From positions 62,001-126,000 of the forward strand of contig JAKAGT010000011.1 of the NCBI GenBank assembly GCA_021825585.1: DNA of 64,000 nt, given 5' to 3'. The position numbers and the translations under genes were made by a program. The stretch comes from Bacteroidota bacterium. Its GTDB lineage: Bacteria > Bacteroidota > Ignavibacteria > Kryptoniales > JAKASW01. The notes under the pieces were generated by a model. The model did not search any database and was not told the DNA's origin. It saw only the letters and a list, made by a program, of their open reading frames with translations. Shown one piece after another: positions 62,512 through 64,000 of the stretch; within the stretch, counting starts at the first letter, position 1; each line of letters starts with the position of its first letter.

Positions 62512-64000
62512 ATGAGACGTACCGTCGTTATTTTCGCAGCCTTGTCTATTCTACTGTTTTCCCGGATTGGGGTTGCTCAGAACGTGAATCTTTTTGATGG
62601 GAGTTCATCATATACCCTGCATATTCTGCCGGGTGTCGATCTGGTCTATTCAAGCGGATCTGTGCCGCTGAATGTCTCAAGTGAGAATCGAGACATGCAA
62701 ACGACCTGGGTGGGGTTGGGCTGGTCATTGCGATTTGCCTATATCGAAGCGGACCTCCGGGGAACTTTTACTATGAACGATGACAAGATGTATTATGTTT
62801 CGAATCAGGGACGCGACAGGATAGTGGAAGATGCCTCAGGAGTATATCGCCTCGAGAACCATCCCTATTGGAAAGTCGAAATGAACACATACAGTGGTGA
62901 GATAAACGGCATCACTATAGTTCGGAGCGACGGTTCACAAATGAAGTTTGGAGACTTCCAGACTGGCATAGGCACCAAGGAAGCTAATCTCTGCCGATAC
63001 GTTTGGGGCGGCCGAGTCACTGGTTTCTCGTCTTCTCAAAATGCTATTCAAATATGTTACCGTTGGAACTTGTCTGAGGTGACTGATCCATACGGAGTCG
63101 CATTGTACGATTACTATTACAACCAGGAGCAGGTCTCCCTCCCAGTGTGGGCGGGCGGCAGCACGGTTCCATATACTCGCGCTTCGTATATGGACCACAT
63201 TTACAACGACAGAACGGGACAGACAATTAGATTCTATCTGGGCTCCCGCGATCCGTATGAATACCAAAACGAGGCAACCAGTGAATTTCAGCTCATGATG
63301 TACGAGACAAAATATCTCGACAGCATATCAGTGTTTCCGAATGAGTCGAGTCTGACTCCGATAGAGACTTGGAACTTTTCCTATCAACTTATTCAATCAG
63401 GCACCACAAAGGAGAAAAGGTTACTAACAGCGGTAACAGAAAAAGATGCATCGGGAGATTCGCTGCCTTCGTACAAGTTTTCATATGGCGGTGCTCCTGA
63501 TTACCTGTTAAGCGAGGTTGTGTCTCCCACCGGTGGTACAGAACAGTTTGACTACGAATCTGCATCCATTCCTTACCTTAATCAAACAACCCCACTCATA
63601 TCCGCCGGGCCATACCACGCCAACGGGTATCAAGCGTCGTCAGACGGAACGGTGTTGGTCGGGTATGATATGACTGCAGAGACATTGCAAATTTGGAAAT
63701 GGATAGGGACTTGGACGAGCTCTTCCATTCAGCTTTCACCTCAAATCAAATCTGGCACTCAGATTAATATATCAGTGGCGGATACGCATGTTCTCATCGC
63801 TTACCAAGATAGCCTTGGGATGGGTGTAGCTGTAGATTATGATTGGAGATATGACAATCAGCAATGGCTCCATGGCTTCAGCATCACGGCAGACTCACTT
63901 AACAGTTCTTATAGTGCGCTTATGGCTGGAATATCCTCTTCGGGAGGTCACATCGGAATAATCGCCGGCGACGGTTCCAGCAACAATGAAGTTGATGTCA
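62512..64000 (+). CDS. Secreted SpvB/RHS-like protein, 3' end beyond window
   Basis: The ATG at 62512, with AAGGGGG just upstream, opens a frame with no stop to the last base, so at least 496 residues are encoded. A signal peptide (RRTVVIFAALSILLFSRIGVAQ) is followed by VDLVYSSGSVPLNVSS and TTWVGLGWSLRF, the opening pattern of SpvB/TcdB and RHS-repeat proteins of Bacteroidota (...WVGLGWSL). The SPTGGTEQFDYES segment matches later parts of such proteins. Expected: a very large surface or secreted beta-cage protein with a variable, possibly toxic C-terminus outside the window. Confidence 0.78.
   Translation, partial: MRRTVVIFAALSILLFSRIGVAQNVNLFDGSSSYTLHILPGVDLVYSSGSVPLNVSSENRDMQTTWVGLGWSLRFAYIEADLRGTFTMNDDKMYYVSNQGRDRIVEDASGVYRLENHPYWKVEMNTYSGEINGITIVRSDGSQMKFGDFQTGIGTKEANLCRYVWGGRVTGFSSSQNAIQICYRWNLSEVTDPYGVALYDYYYNQEQVSLPVWAGGSTVPYTRASYMDHIYNDRTGQTIRFYLGSRDPYEYQNEATSEFQLMMYETKYLDSISVFPNESSLTPIETWNFSYQLIQSGTTKEKRLLTAVTEKDASGDSLPSYKFSYGGAPDYLLSEVVSPTGGTEQFDYESASIPYLNQTTPLISAGPYHANGYQASSDGTVLVGYDMTAETLQIWKWIGTWTSSSIQLSPQIKSGTQINISVADTHVLIAYQDSLGMGVAVDYDWRYDNQQWLHGFSITADSLNSSYSALMAGISSSGGHIGIIAGDGSSNNEVDV

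Noticed and set aside
57001-64000. Search for a CRISPR array or anti-phage system in the accessory region
   Set aside because: No regularly spaced direct repeats and no Cas, toxin-antitoxin or restriction genes are visible; only short palindromes were found.

Overview
The window is dense bacterial chromosome of moderate, roughly balanced GC. It most resembles an anaerobic or microaerophilic member of the Bacteroidota/Chlorobiota/Ignavibacteriota group. Reasons: a type IX secretion (T9SS) operon with PorU, PorV and cargo carrying C-terminal sorting domains; a DUF2723 membrane protein; a GxxExxY gene; and ferredoxin-dependent 2-oxoacid oxidoreductases. A near-consensus -35/-10 promoter before porU suggests a lineage close to Ignavibacteria rather than classical Bacteroidetes. 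This assignment is inference from gene content.

Layout. 0-5.3 kb: two 2-oxoacid:ferredoxin oxidoreductases (PorAB-like; KorA plus a KorB-KorC fusion), interrupted by a GxxExxY gene inside an inverted repeat, followed by a mini ferritin-like protein. 5.3-9.5 kb: two related CxxxxCH lipoproteins flank a secreted glycogen-debranching/glucodextranase-like enzyme. 9.5-10.4 kb: a fluoride riboswitch with its fluC channel, then a broken MFS transporter. 10.4-19.2 kb (minus strand): a FAD/Fe-S D-2-hydroxyacid dehydrogenase fusion, a CDF metal exporter, a GT9 glycosyltransferase, a methyltransferase and a DUF2723 protein. 19.2-28.2 kb: tRNA-Arg, a MITE-like repeat, proS, an aldehyde dehydrogenase, a lipoprotein, dnaE, thioredoxin, a dienelactone hydrolase and tRNA-Glu. 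28.2-41 kb: a promoter, two tandem leader hairpins, and the five-gene porU-porV-M6-like-HExxH/propeller-DUF5683 operon. 41-43 kb: a metallophosphoesterase and ispE. 43-51 kb: an acyl-CoA ligase, a GH36-type glycosidase, a sugar dehydrogenase, nagA and nagB.

51-56 kb is a mobile-element graveyard. It holds a tandem tyrosine-recombinase element (one gene intact, one truncated beside a large palindrome), a 5'-truncated IS21 element with a broken istB, and a complete XerC/D-like integrase. 56-64 kb is an accessory region with long stretches of no recognisable genes. It contains a set of pseudopilin-like genes (GspK/PilX-, GspI/PilV- and GspJ/PilW-like), a GspF/PilC-like membrane protein, a LuxR-type regulator with a degenerate receiver, and the first ~496 codons of a large secreted SpvB/RHS-like protein that runs off the right edge.

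The points most worth a second look are: the porU leader with two consecutive terminator-like hairpins; the T9SS-cargo M6 protein that has lost its HExxH motif and sits next to an intact HExxH protein; the accessory pseudopilin/RHS locus; and the GxxExxY gene that arrived with its own inverted repeats and became translationally coupled to porB.
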